Positions 24,690 to 36,247 of a DNA stretch of 64,000 nt are shown piece after piece. The translations under genes and the position numbers were made by a program. The stretch is taken from the NCBI GenBank assembly GCA_948567375.1, contig OX419758.1:51227473-51291472 (forward strand), written 5' to 3'. This stretch comes from Lunularia cruciata. Taxonomy: Eukaryota; Streptophyta; Marchantiopsida; Lunulariales; Lunulariaceae. Numbering within the stretch: the stretch's first letter is position 1; every line of letters starts with the position of its first letter. The notes under the pieces were generated by a model. It saw only the letters and a program-made list of their open reading frames with translations. It was not told the origin of the DNA and did not search any database.

Positions 24690-25135
24690 AAATAAATATC
24701 ACGAAGAGGGTTTTGAGCGTCCACCACTCCCAGCAGTGAGAATATGAAGGTGGGTATGGAGCTTATCCACCTATTCCTTATCCAGCACCAACAGTCCGAT
24801 ACAGGAGTGCACCTGACTCATAGGGAACACCACTACCAGGACCTTAAGGAAATGCACCACCAGAAGGTCCATAAGGAAGTTATGGACTTCCTGCTGGGGC
24901 ACCACAAGGTCAGTATGCCGCATGATTTGGCCAGCCCTCTGGGTACAATTATGGAGCTCCCCCCATCGTAACCGTCCAAACCACAGAACTTTACCAGGAG
25001 CAAAGACTCAATGCGGAAGGTTTTGAGTAGTCAACGACCGAAGTCAGAAGGCACAAGAGGGAGCAAGCTGTTCCCTGGTCATTGGCTGCCGGTGCTTTTG
25101 CTTTGTATGCTCCATCTGCAGTGATCAACATCAGC
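24690..25135 (+). pseudogene. pseudogene of a Pro/Gly/Tyr-rich protein
   Basis: The plus strand in one broken frame reads NKYHEEGFERPPLPA, EYEGGYGAYPPIPYPAPTV, then Pro/Gly-rich segments (GLPAGAPQGQYAA, FGQPSGYNYGAPP), LYQEQRLNAEGFE and WSLAAGAFALYAPS, with stops between. The order of Tyr/Pro/Gly repeats followed by an Ala-rich LAAGAFALYA segment resembles plant stress-related Gly/Pro-rich proteins that end in an Ala-rich helical region. That family link is from memory of their composition and is uncertain. Stops at several former Tyr or Pro positions show it is not functional. Confidence 0.45.
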
Positions 25136-27695
25136 ACGTCCTTGAATTAGAAAATTGGTCTTCCTGGTTTCGAATTTCGATTTGAAAGAGAAAAAGTCAA
25201 GCAGTCAATCTCGAGATTCATCATCAGCCTCAGGACTGGCTGTTGTCAAATTGAAACCGTTTTGGCTCTCCACTGCAACATGCTGTCGTCGCAGCGCCTT
25301 TTCGACTTCTGCTTATCTATCTGTGTAGTCTAGATATCAAGAACTTAGGAATTACGGAGCTTGTCATCGCTGAGTACTGGTATCGATCGTCTGTGCAGTA
25401 CGAGGATCAGAGAGTTGAAACAGATCGCGCTGTAGGAACGTCATGAGAAAAGGATTCGGACGGGGAGATGAAAGAGTGGGAGAGGATGCAGCAAGAAAGA
25501 ATTACGGAACACAAGAAGCACCATGGGTGATTAGGGTAAATGAACGGGAAGTGTACTCAAATCCCTATGGACTCTTACTAGAGCAGGAGTTGCACTTTGT
25601 AATAACACTGCCTTTATATCTTGATGTCAATTTCGAATTTTGACTTCACAGATTTGTTTTGCCCGTGATTCTTGTAAAGCATGTGCGAAATGGTGGGTAA
25701 AGAAAAAGTAAGGCGACCGCGTAGGAAAGCCGAAGGATGGGAAGACCCCATCAAGTGGTGGGTAAAGTGGGTAATACAGTCTACGGATCGTTTAATTGTC
25801 AAACGAGTCGTGTGAACAGTTGTAATAAAGGCTGACAGATCAAAACTATGTTCACGTGTACAAGCCTTCTCCCTTAGAATCTACTAAAGTTTTATGCGTT
25901 GCCCGTACGAAAGTTCGTGGAGATCACCAAACTGACCATCAACTATTACAGTTATGAGTGTACTGTATATCAATTTCTAGCAGAAGAAGCGTCATACGCT
26001 GATGTTCTTTCACCTTGCTTGGTAGAAGGGCTGAGGATTTCAGCACATATGCTCTATGTTTCAGTTCTCTTGGTATGCTCTATGTTTCAGTCCTCTCTTA
26101 TTCTCTTGGTATCATAAAGGTGGAAGACTCTTTTCTCCAGGCTTACAACGACATTCAAGCAGGCCTTTGTCAGAGATTGTTTGGCGAGTTTATGCTCGTC
26201 ATGAAAGTCATCGTGGGGCAGGTAGTCCATTCTGAAATCTACTGGCTACTTTACTTCCCTATCCCCTGTTCCTGGCTTAAAAAGTTTTCGAAAACAATCG
26301 TCTCAATTTAAAAATCTGTGGAAAATGTGGACAATCTGATATATCAATTAATGATTTGCAACTTCGTTAGAAAAGCAATTCTAACAACAAACATGAATTC
26401 TCCTCAAAGATGAGCCAGTTGAGATTGGTAAAGACCATTTATCAGAAAGTCTAATTCCAAGTTCCTAAACCAAATTTTATTACTCAGGGATATCAGTAGC
26501 CATATCACACACCAACAGGTTTCCTGGTGATATGTTCGAGGTCAGGCTGACCAAACTGTGGATGATTGCTTTACACCAATCAACATTTGCCTAGGACGTG
26601 AGCAAAATTCCCCTGAACGTGCAACACGAGTTCCTCCTGACGTACATGTATTTTGATGAGGCAAATCTATTGGCGAAGTTAAAATGATGTCGGAAAACTC
26701 ATAAACTGGAGATATTCTTAACGATGTCGACCACACCAGCTGCATAGTAACAGCGATGAATATTCAGTAGCAAGCTTTGTTGCAGTTGGGCAGCATCCTA
26801 TTCTGTCCCCCTGGTCGGGCAGAAGGACTTGCTTTTCTCGACAGGACTCAACAATTGACAGCTTCCTCGTGTGAAGTGATTGCAGATCCCAAGAGCACCA
26901 AGATGGCTACGGCAACCACGTTCTTCACCTCTATGTTGCACGAAGTCCACTGTGGATTTTTGCAGATTGATATCTTTTGAGATTGATATCTAGCACGAGA
27001 TTACCAACTTCTGCCAGCATGCACGAGACCGGATGTTCAAAGATCCAGTACACTCAAGTGCTGGAAGAGAATCCTGTCGGTAACAGGCCCTTTCTACTGT
27101 AAACGCCTATGTGTACGTGGACACAATTTCGTGTTTCCCATCATCTGCTCGTTTGTCGACACGCATTCCGAATAGCGGATCCAGTGCTAGATTTGTCGAT
27201 AGCCGGCTACCTATCAAAACATTGTTACGGTGTCCTGAAAAGGCCACCAAAATCTTCAGTTGACAAGTATGCCAACCACAACGGATTGGCAAATTGCTGA
27301 GCCCTGTCCTTCCTCTACTGATTACCCTACTTTACTGGTTGTGTATTCTTCTTTGACCCATCTTCTGGAATTGTAGAGCAGCTGACCTTAGAGGACCAGG
27401 AAGATAAATCAACGAGAAACAAATGATCTCCTAAAAGACAGGTAGCAATTACCTTAAGTCTCCTCCCTGGAGAGCACATTAGCTCGAGACGACAATGCTC
27501 CTAACCTGGACGTGAAGCTCTACATGTATCTTTACTTGATTGGACACAGCAGTTTGGTCCAGAATTCAGAAGATGTCTGGAAGATGTCACAATGACATGC
27601 ACTAACATCCACCTCAAAATTCCTGTGTATGGTCGCATCTGCCTATTGTTATTTGTGCTCACAACAATATCATCCTTCTCTTTCCCAATCTGCAG
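25136..27695. other. GC-richer low-copy DNA, no gene recognised
   Basis: No retroelement motif is visible. Small direct repeats occur at 26047-26095 (TATGCTCTATGTTTCAGT twice) and 26966-26991 (GATTGATATCT twice). The open frames are short and unrecognised. Confidence 0.35.
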
Positions 27696-27812
27696 GAGCA
27701 TGGCATAGTCTTTATCCACCCCTCTAAGTCATACATCTGGGTAGAGATGAGGCCACTGTTGCCTGGACCAGATAGTCACCAACTCACACCCCGGTATCGC
27801 AAAACTCTTTAG
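27696..27812 (+). pseudogene. possible terminal exon of an unidentified host gene
   Basis: A pyrimidine-rich acceptor (CTTCTCTTTCCCAATCTGCAG) ends at 27695 and is followed by 39 codons with no stop until TAG at 27810. The protein reads EHGIVFIHPSKSYIWVEM then RPLLPGPDSHQLTPRYRKTL. The composition and the clean acceptor look like a real exon. I do not recognise the family, and no upstream exon could be linked. It may be a gene fragment. Confidence 0.35.
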
Positions 27813-28028
27813 GATCTTGCTCAATCATAACTTTGCACCCGTGGCACACCCTTGGCATACCGTGGTTGATGTGGCAAGAGGGAAAGAGACGTCGACGGAG
27901 TGGGTGTTTAGACATTCGTCATCTATTTGTCTGTCAAACTACTTGTAATCTTGGAGAGTGGAGGAAATCGTTTGGTTTAGTATTGCGCGCTGTTGGTGAG
28001 TTCGTTATGAAAATTGCTGCGGTTCAGT

Positions 28029-28360
28029 TGCAATCTTTTAGCTAATTAGACATTCAGCCAACAGAAGACAGAAAGGGGGAGCCTCGTACTCAAAGTTACA
28101 GCTCCATTCTCTCACCACGTCTGGGTGGAGAATATAAAAAACTGAAGGTAAAAAACTGGAACATTGGACAAACTTCGAGACTTTTGACAGCAAAAGTCCG
28201 TCGAACAAACCTAAGATCATCGAACAAAGCAAGCTCCATGAAAAAAAGTTGCGGTTCACGTGCAATCTTTTAGCTAATAAGACATTCAGCCAACAGGAGA
28301 CTGGAAGAAGGAGCTAATTAGACATTCAGGCAACAGGAGACAGGAAGAAGGAGCCAAAAG
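28029..28360. repeat. three copies of an ATTAGACATTCAGCCAACAG motif
   Basis: GCAATCTTTTAGCTAAT(T/A)AGACATTC-type sequence appears at about 28029 and 28263, and a shorter GCTAATTAGACATTCAGGC at about 28314, each followed by AGGAGACAGGAAG-like sequence. ACAGCTCCATTC also recurs at 28100 and 28381. The region was duplicated locally. Confidence 0.5.
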
Positions 28361-28443
28361 ACAACTGTTCCATTATTGCTACAGCTCCATTCCACGACCA
28401 CGATCTGCTCACGAACCACGCTCCATGCAGGATATTTGCGATA

Positions 28444-28513
28444 TGTGGTGAGGGTGGATCGAACACCCGGCCTTCAGATCTTCAGTCTGACGCTCTCCCT
28501 GAGCTATCCCCGC
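28444..28513 (-). tRNA. tRNA-Phe(GAA)-like gene, probably a pseudogene
   Basis: The minus strand reads GCGGGGATAGCTCAG at the 5' end, the anticodon arm CAGACTGAAGATCTG with GAA in the loop, the T arm GGGTGTTCGATCCACCC and the 3' end TCACCACA-like. This is the plant nuclear tRNA-Phe pattern. It is 70 nt where 73 is usual: the D loop lacks three bases (GCTCAGGGAGAGC). The second acceptor pair is C with A. The anticodon and T arms keep full pairing. No intron. The short D loop and acceptor mismatch make it doubtful that it is functional. Confidence 0.75.
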
Positions 28514-28779
28514 TTCCTGCTCCGCGTCCACATATTTTACTTTATTAAATTATGAGAATTATTTTGCAAATAGTAAAATAGTAATACTCTGAATATGTTA
28601 CTAATATGCTTTATATATTTCCTTCTTTGGAATTTCTTATAGGGAAAATTTTATTTCTTCATTTTCCGTATGTCTTTCTTACATTAGCATTAAAATTAAC
28701 TTCATGGGCTATCGAAGTTATAGTATAACAAACATAAAATAAAACCTATATATTTTTCATGAATCAACGTGATCACTTT
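28514..28779. other. AT-rich spacer
   Basis: No feature is seen between the tRNA-like gene and ZF-RT copy 2. Confidence 0.4.
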
Positions 28780-29227
28780 GGGGACATTTGTGAGAGTATG
28801 GAGACGGGAGAAGAGAGTGAGAGATGTGAGAGGAAAGATCTATACTTTATGAGGGCCCTCTTGTATATAGCACTCGAGTGAATAGTCTATTCTGTTCATT
28901 TTTTGATTTTGGTTCCATTGGTCCTAGATTGAAGACTATGGAGAATTGAGTAGAAAGTTATAAGGTTTTATAGGGTTTAGAGTGATCATTACACATTGAG
29001 AGTGATGGGTCTGGAATTTTAGTTTCTAATCTCTTGGTTTTAATGATTAAGTTCCATTGGAATTTAGTTTGAAAATTTTGGAGATAAAAATTGAAAGTTA
29101 TGAGAGTGTAGTTTTTAGGATTTGGAGAGATTATATTTTCTTATGTGAGTTGGGATGTGAGGGGTTGTGGTTTTGCAAGTATGGGGAGATATAGAGAGGA
29201 GCATCATGTGTTAGTATCGTTATTCTT

Positions 29228-29482
29228 GTGCTAGCCATGGCTACACCTCCCCATGTGGGGCCGCTTAGAGCGGCTCGGGATACACCATGCCCGATGTGCC
29301 ACAGACGCTTTACCTCGCAAGGAGTAAAGACACACATGGGAAGGATACAAAAGGACTATGATTGGACCACTTGGGATGCCCACGTGAGGCAAGCAACCAC
29401 ATCGATTGTAGTGACACTCGGAATTAAGCACTATTATTCTATCCATTTGTTGATTGTTCCAAGGATACTTATCAAGTCATAG
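29228..29482 (+). pseudogene. ZF-RT N-terminal zinc finger (copy 2)
   Basis: The 84-codon frame reads ...ARDTPCPMCHRRFTSQGVK then THMGRIQKDYDWTTWDAHVR. The zinc-finger pattern across copies is C-x2-C-x11-H-x4-H: copy 2 keeps the first His but has Gln for the second, copy 1 has Tyr then His, and copy 3 (35512-35572) keeps both. So the ancestor had a C2H2 finger. The frame stops at 29482, well before the reverse transcriptase. Confidence 0.6.
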
Positions 29483-30359
29483 GAGTAGTTAGCTTCTCAA
29501 GCAGATTGTATTTTGGGGTTATTTGAGACTAGTTTTCCATATCCATGTCTATTCTATAGGCTACCCCGCATACTCCATGATGAGGCTAGATAGGCTTTTT
29601 GCTACCACTTGATAGTTTGGCACGTGATCCCTTAGACAAGTTAGCTATTCCTCTCACTCACTAAATGGTGTCTTTGTTATGCTAGAGAGAGACGTACAGA
29701 GCATAAAGAGGTGGCTACTAGATTTTTTCAATTTTAAGTGGAGGATTGAGTGGCCCTTTAGGAGGAGTTTACACGTTTTACGAGATAGGTTTCACCACAT
29801 GATACCACAAAGTCCAATCAATTATGACGGTGTAGGACATTAGGTCAGGCAAGAAATTTTAGTAGAGTAGCACGAGCACTACACCCTTTACCTATGGCGA
29901 GTCCTACTGATGAGACTATCTCTTCCTTATGCTCACTACATCTTATAGCAGTAGAGTGACTACCACTAGAGGTCTTAGATTATCAGCTTGAGCAACCTTT
30001 ATGTCTTGACAGTTCACTTTTTTCACAAGCATTGTGCATTGCCCCTCACCTTCCTCAGGAGGCTTGTTAGAGATGGTTCATGAGCACCTTAGAGATTGCT
30101 TTTAGGAAAATGATCCTTCTAGTGGTTTTACCGAGTTGTTTTAGGTGGCTGCAATAGTAGCAAGAGGAGACATTCCTATGTCTGTTAGTCAAGTGTTAGG
30201 TGCTAGTCAACTTCTCACTATGGAGAAGGACACGTGAAGCATTAGACCAATTGCTATTGGAGAGATCTTTTTGCATTTGGTTAGTTGTACTGTTGTCCTT
30301 CAACATTTTTTTCACTTTTGACAACACCTCAATCCACATCAGTTTGTAGTAGCTACACT

Positions 30360-31070
30360 TGTAGGATGTGACGGTATATCTCTAAGCATTAGGGCACTCT
30401 TAGATATCCATCCGGAGTGGGTCATCCTGCAAGTGGATGTTGAGAATGCTTTTAATACCATCTCACTAGCATCCATCTTTAGAGAGCTTAGGGAGGCTGG
30501 TGGATCCTGTGCGAGTCTTATTCCTTTGGTGTGGTCTTTGTATGGTTCTCTTGCTTTCCTTTACTACCAACATGGTGGTTCATTGGAGGGAGTCCGTCTT
30601 GGAGTTAGCTGTGGGTACATGTAAGGGAGATCCTTTAAGGGAACCCTTATTTGCCATGGCTGACTTTAGAACTCTCCTATCTACTACTTTGGTCGTGCCA
30701 GGTTGTGTATTTCTCGCCTTGGCAGATAATACACACATTGTGGGCCCTATAGATCAGATTAGGCAAGCCTTTGACCATTTGACCATTTGACTACCCAGCT
30801 ACATCTAGTAGGCTTGAGAGTCAAGGTGTCAAAGTGTAGGGTATGGTCTCCTTTAGATATTCCTCCCCACCTTGAGCTCCCAGAGTGGTGTATCACATCT
30901 ATATATGGACTACATGTTCTTGGAGTGCCAACAGGATCCAAGGATTTTGTCACACGCTTCTTAGATGTTGCCCTTGTAGAGGATGTTTTCCATGTGGATG
31001 ACCTTCCGTTACTAGGAGATCCGCAGGTGGCATTTGGTATACTCTCCTCTAGTATTTCTTGTTGACCATC
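30360..31070 (+). pseudogene. ZF-RT reverse transcriptase (copy 2)
   Basis: A 63-codon frame 30433-30624 reads MDVENAFNTISLASIFRELR (upstream LQV), the first Asp motif of a non-LTR reverse transcriptase. A shift leads to CKGDPLREPLFAMADFRTL (the GDPL motif) and FLALADNTHIVGPIDQIRQA. The second Asp of the catalytic ADD is Asn here. A further shift gives VSKCRVWSPLDIPPHLELPE. Catalytic loss and the shifts show it is dead. Confidence 0.7.
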
Positions 31071-31119
31071 CTACCTCATCCATGCAATTCCTCCCTCCTC
31101 ATCCTTCCTATCATGTTTG

Positions 31120-31770
31120 AGAGCCTTTAATAGGAGGATTATGAGAGTCTTTGCTAATATTATTGGACTAAGGATATTTGAGTGTGTGACAGGGGAGTTG
31201 GCATGTAGACAGATGGCTCTGCCAATCTTGTGTGGAGGGGTTGGCTTGCTATCTATGGTAGAGACTGCACCTATAACATTTTTGGGTAGTTGGGCTCTCT
31301 TGGCATCCCTACTTTCCTCTCATTTTGTGGTTGTTGATAGGCCAGTCTTGGAGACTTATGTGACAAAGGTGGAGGGGGGATCCTTTTCTCTCCAGTTGTT
31401 ATTGCGGCAGACAAGAGATATTCTATCTCCATGGGCATGAGAGGACTTTCCATCTTTTGCTTCACTATTGTCGAATTGGACTAGAGGTTTACAATCTTCC
31501 TTGATGGAACAACAATGTGAGCATATGATACATTCTCTCTTAGTTGACTCATCCATTCCTCAAGCTACTAGAGCACATCTTTGCTCTTGCTTCCGCAAGG
31601 ATGCATGCTCTTGGATCCTAGCTTGATTATGCATTAGGGCATTCTGACTTGCACCAACTACTTTCCCTATGGTGATGAGGTGTTGACTAGGTTTGGTCCA
31701 CCCAGCTGCATCTTCATTACTCACTTGTGAGTGTGGTTCTATGCAAAATGGGGCCTAGCCCCATTTTATC
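31120..31770 (+). pseudogene. ZF-RT C-terminal region remnant (copy 2)
   Basis: Frames at 31117-31440 read RAFNRRIMRVFANIIG and GELACRQMALPILCGGVGLL, the usual thumb/connection-like tail of plant elements of this type. The region after 31440 matches copy 1 at 3574-3830 in reverse. The function of the tail is not assigned. Confidence 0.5.
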
Positions 31771-31948
31771 TTTTTCATCTCTCCCTTGTACGGCTTGATG
31801 GGGTCTTCACATCCTTCATTTTTTCTACGTGGTCGTCCTTCTATATATATATATATATATTCCTTTATTGAAGTTATAGTATGTGATAAGTTTTATGTAT
31901 AGTCTAAGTCGTTATGTACTAGCTTGTCAAAGTTTTAACTTTCTAGAT

Positions 31949-31954
<6 letters not shown>

Positions 31955-32010
<56 letters not shown>

Positions 32011-32012
32011 TA
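31955..32012. repeat. (TA)n microsatellite
   Basis: About 58 bases of TA repeat with one C interruption near 32005. Confidence 0.9.
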
Positions 32013-34427
32013 AAACAATATTTTTATTTATTGATGTATTTATTATTTAAAATCTTTAAATCTAATTTATATGTAATATATGATCCATGTGCAATAAACA
32101 TAAAACCTTGATGTAATGTATCAAAAGAAAATATTAAAAAGTGTTATATTTGAATTTTTATTTAAATGATTTAATTATTTTAGTTCCAATTTGCTTATGT
32201 AAAAACAGACTATGAATTTCCATGAAATGAAGTATTTTCTCACCATTTATCTTTAAAAGGATGTGGACTATTAATGTTAATATAGATTTCAACATATCTC
32301 TTTCATTTAAATATCCATAAAGTATATTTGACGATCAAATATTATTCATTTGGATCTTATATGCTTTTCTTTGACCTTTTTTATCTTGAAATTTTTCTTT
32401 GTGATTTAATTATTAAAAAAATTAAAAATATATTTATTTATTTATTTTATTTTTGAACTTTTTGAAACATTTAAGTTTACTTTGTTCTTAGAATACCCTT
32501 ACCCCTCAGGAATTCCATAGTATTATGCATATGTGTAGTGTAATCCTCACCTAGTATATACTAAATATTTATAAAAGCCTTATATTAAAATTTTAAATAT
32601 TAAATATTTACAAGGCATGTAAGAACTTGTTTGTAACTATTTAATATAAGGCTTTTATTCATCTTAGGATAAATCTAATTGAACTATGCAAACATATGTC
32701 ATAATTTTCAATGGTCGGATTACATGGAGACTATAGTTTAAATTTCAGTGCCAATCATTATAAATTTTCAAGCTTTGGAAATAAAACTAAAAATGAAAAT
32801 TTTAGTAATAATTTTGTCATCAAAAAATAGGCCAATATATTATAAAAACTCTATAACCATATGGAGATATATTTTGGCATATACATGAGGACGTGTAGAG
32901 TGTTTAGATTGAATTATTTTATTAGAATCCTTTTATTAAAGAATAATATATTATTTATGTTGGTTATAATATAGTAATAATTTATATTTATATATATATA
33001 TATATATAAAATTTGATTTGGTAGGAATTTTCAGAATTTTTAGATAAATATAACACTTTTTTGATTTTTAAACTGCATCTTTGATTTCTATCATAAATAG
33101 ATTACTGAAAATAAATAAATTTATTGCTGATTATTTATTTAGCTGAATTTTTTTCATTTGGATTACAAATTTATCAAAACTTGAACAGTTTGTAATATTA
33201 CAGTTATATCACTTTCTCTCATAAAGCTCACATGGAGAAAAGAAATGTAGAAAATCCTATTAAGATATTCTTATCTCTATATGGTAGAACAAGAAAATCA
33301 GATTTAATATATATTATCGTATACACATGAACAAGATCAAATTTAATTTTAGATAATAATAAATCAATTATAATATTACAATATATTTTTCATGAGAAAA
33401 TTGAAAGATAATACTAATTATATATCAAATAATTACCATATATGTTTATATATACATATAGAAGCCTTGTTGATAAATAGAGACAATTATATTCTCATTT
33501 AGTAGAGGTGAATTTATCCAAATAATTTTATATAAAAATATATATCAATCCAAATTTATCTACCTTAGACAAATCTATTAGTCCTGGACTCAAATGAAGA
33601 AAGTAGCAAAGAATTAATTACTATGAGACTATAAGTTTTAACAAATAAATGAACTTGCTAATATAGGTTATAAGAACAAGTTATTTCAGTTGTACAAAAT
33701 GTACAAAATATTACTATATTACATTTAATGATCCCTTCTTATCATTCGTCTTAATCTTATCTTAATTCAACATTGTGCTTAAATTTACAATTTAATTCGT
33801 TCTACATTTAAATTATTTTTGGTGTTTCTACATTCATGGACTACTTTGTATTATTTTTGAGCTAATTTTTTCCTTATACTCTTGAAAGTGATTAAAACTG
33901 AAAATTTCTTTTGTTTTGTGCTATATTTTTTTTTATAATTAGAATTCTCCATTATGTTTTTAAATGGTAGTAAACTCTGCTAATGAATGGCTTAAAACTA
34001 AGAATATTATCAGATATAGAATGCAGATCTATAAACTATGAGATTTATTGAATTTGATAATAAGATTTTATAAAATGAATATAAATATGATATGTATTAT
34101 AATTTTTAATTCTTGGATTATATTAAATTATTTATTACAAAAATCTAAAGGAAAACATTTAAGAATAAGGAATATTCATGTATTATATATTGTCGTATTG
34201 AAGTGAGAGAACAATCTAGCGAGTTATGAAGACATACAAATACAAGGTAAGAAGTGTACATTTACATTATCTATCTAGAGTGTTTGCATAAATAAAACTA
34301 AAACATGGCATTTCCTATAACTTTTTATTAATTTGTCTTTTCTTCTTAAATTAATTCTCCTTTTTGCATAAGGAGTTCATTAAAAATACATGTATGCTTA
34401 CCTTTTTTTTAATCAAAATTCAAGGAA

Positions 34428-34475
34428 AAATAAATAAATAAATAAATAAATAAATATATATATATATATATATAT
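34428..34475. repeat. (AAAT)n then (TA)n compound microsatellite
   Basis: AAAT units run directly into TA units. Confidence 0.85.
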
Positions 34476-36093
34476 GAATTATTTTTATGAACCTCACCAT
34501 AATTATATTTTAGAATATAATTAAGGTATAATTCAGAATAAATATTTTACTAAATTAGATTGAATAGTTAGATATTAGATGAAAATAAAGGAGATTGAGA
34601 AAATAAAAGAAATAGAAATAGAGTCACTCACACACATGATTAGAAACTCATGGAAATTCTTCAAACTTTTAAATAATGTTGTGAAAAATGAGTAAAACTA
34701 TCAATATTGAATTCAATTGTTATGATTCTTGGGGAATTTTCCAAATGCACTACTTAAAACATATATTCTCCAAAATGCCTATTTTCATTTTAAATTTTCA
34801 ATATTCACCCTTTGCAAAGACCTTGTTGGGGCATTACTTGAGTTGAAGTGATTGTGCAAGAAGTGGCTTCTAGTATTAACTTTGATGCATCTGACATTTT
34901 GGAGAGTACTTTTATTAAGTAGGGCATTTTGGAAGTTCCCCTTGATTCTTTTAATTTTCAAGAACCTATAATTTATCCATTCTCAGATTGAATCTCCCCT
35001 TTTGGAGGATGAGATGATATGTATGAGACACAAGAAGATGGAGAGAATGTTGAATAAAGAGAAAGGATTGTAGAGAAATTCTGGAATGTTTTAGGATACA
35101 CTAGCTTCTAGCTCACAAGTGAATAGATGATTCTCTTGTTTTCCAATTTTGGTTCCATTGGTATACAAATTGAAAGCATTGGAGAATTAATTAAATTCTA
35201 AAAGACTTGGACTTTTTAGGGTTTGGAATGATCACTCTAGTATAAGTGTATTTCCAGTTCTAATATCTTGGATTTTTTACTTTATTTTTTTGGAATTTAA
35301 TTTTGAAAACAATAAACATGAAATTAAAGTTCTGAATATTTATTATTTCTTGGGTTTGGAAAGTAAGCAATTACTCATGTGAGGTTCTACATGAATGGGT
35401 TATGGTTTTGTATATATGGAGGTATATAAGATAGAGCATATTATTATCATTATCCTTGTACTAGATATGGTTTCACTCCACCATATGTCCTATAGCAGCA
35501 TGAGATACACCATGCTTGGTGTGTCATAAACTCTTTACCTTGAAAGGGTAAAAAAACCATGTGAGAAAGCCACATAAGCACTATGATTGTACCATTTGAG
35601 ATAATTATTTGAGCCAAGTGACCACATAGAAATTTTTCATATTTGATATAACACATGCTAAATTCATCTTTTTGTTGATCATTTTGAGGATATCAATTGA
35701 GTTGTGTGAGTGATTAGCATCTCAAACATGTTATATTTTAGGGTTATTTGAGACTAGTTTTCTATGTCCATGCTTATTCCATAGGTTTCCCATGCAATAC
35801 ATGATGAAGCTAGACAACTTTTTGCTCACCACTCAATTGATTTACACGTGATCCTTTGGACGAGTTAGCATGGGTCTTATTCTTCTTACTTTGATAACGA
35901 TGTGTTTTTAATAACATAAGTGGATGTATGGAGTAAAGAGAGTTTGTTGCTAGATTTCAAGTTATGGATTGGGCTACCCTACATCTACATGTAATAGACC
36001 AAGGAGAAAAGTAGTAGAATGGAGAAATCAATTAAATACTCTTAAATAAGGGAAACTCCAAATCCAAATGCTTGGGTTGAACTCGAGCCTTGG

Positions 36094-36101
36094 TATTTAT
36101 A
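36094..36101 (-). promoter_or_regulatory. TATA box of LTR B3
   Basis: The minus strand reads TATAAATA, as in B2 at 37377-37384. Confidence 0.6.
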
Positions 36102-36127
36102 CATAAACTGACCACAAGACTCTGAAG

Positions 36128-36247
36128 GAAACTTCTAAATAAGTTTCTTCTAGAGTATACAAGAAGTCACATTTCTTGGAGCATGCTAAGCTAGTCGTTT
36201 ACTTAACTTCCAAGCTACTCAATCCTTTGGAAGTTTCTAGAAGCTTC
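36128..36247 (-). promoter_or_regulatory. heat-shock elements in LTR B3, including a perfect four-unit
   Basis: GAAgtTTCtaGAAgcTTC at 36230-36247 is four alternating units with exact 2-bp gaps; three units are the usual minimum for strong factor binding. A further GAAacTTC lies at 36128-36135, about 27 bases upstream (in sense) of the TATA sequence. Confidence 0.65.

Larger units (their letters stand above)
28780..31765 (+). mobile_element. ZF-RT element copy 2
   Basis: This is the best-preserved copy. It begins near 28780 with sequence shared with copy 3 near 35000 (TTTTGGTTCCATTGGT in both, 28908 and 35143). It carries a zinc finger at about 29280-29345, a well kept middle block (PLPMASPTDETISS at about 29890-29930), and reverse transcriptase motifs at 30420-31070. 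It ends near 31765, before a TA microsatellite. No LTR flanks it. The RT type (QVDVENAFN, KGDPL, ADNTHIVGP) is of the non-LTR kind. The frame is broken by many stops, so it is not active. Confidence 0.75.
31766..34999. other. very AT-rich DNA with microsatellites
   Basis: Almost no reading frame is present. It separates ZF-RT copies 2 and 3. Tracts: (TA)n 31842-31860, interrupted (TA)n 31955-32012, (TA)n 32990-33009, (AAAT)n 34428-34453 followed by (TA)n 34454-34475. Confidence 0.6.

Noticed and set aside
31842-32012. TA tract as poly(A)-like tail of ZF-RT copy 2
   Set aside because: It is a TA microsatellite, not A-rich, and does not follow the other copies.
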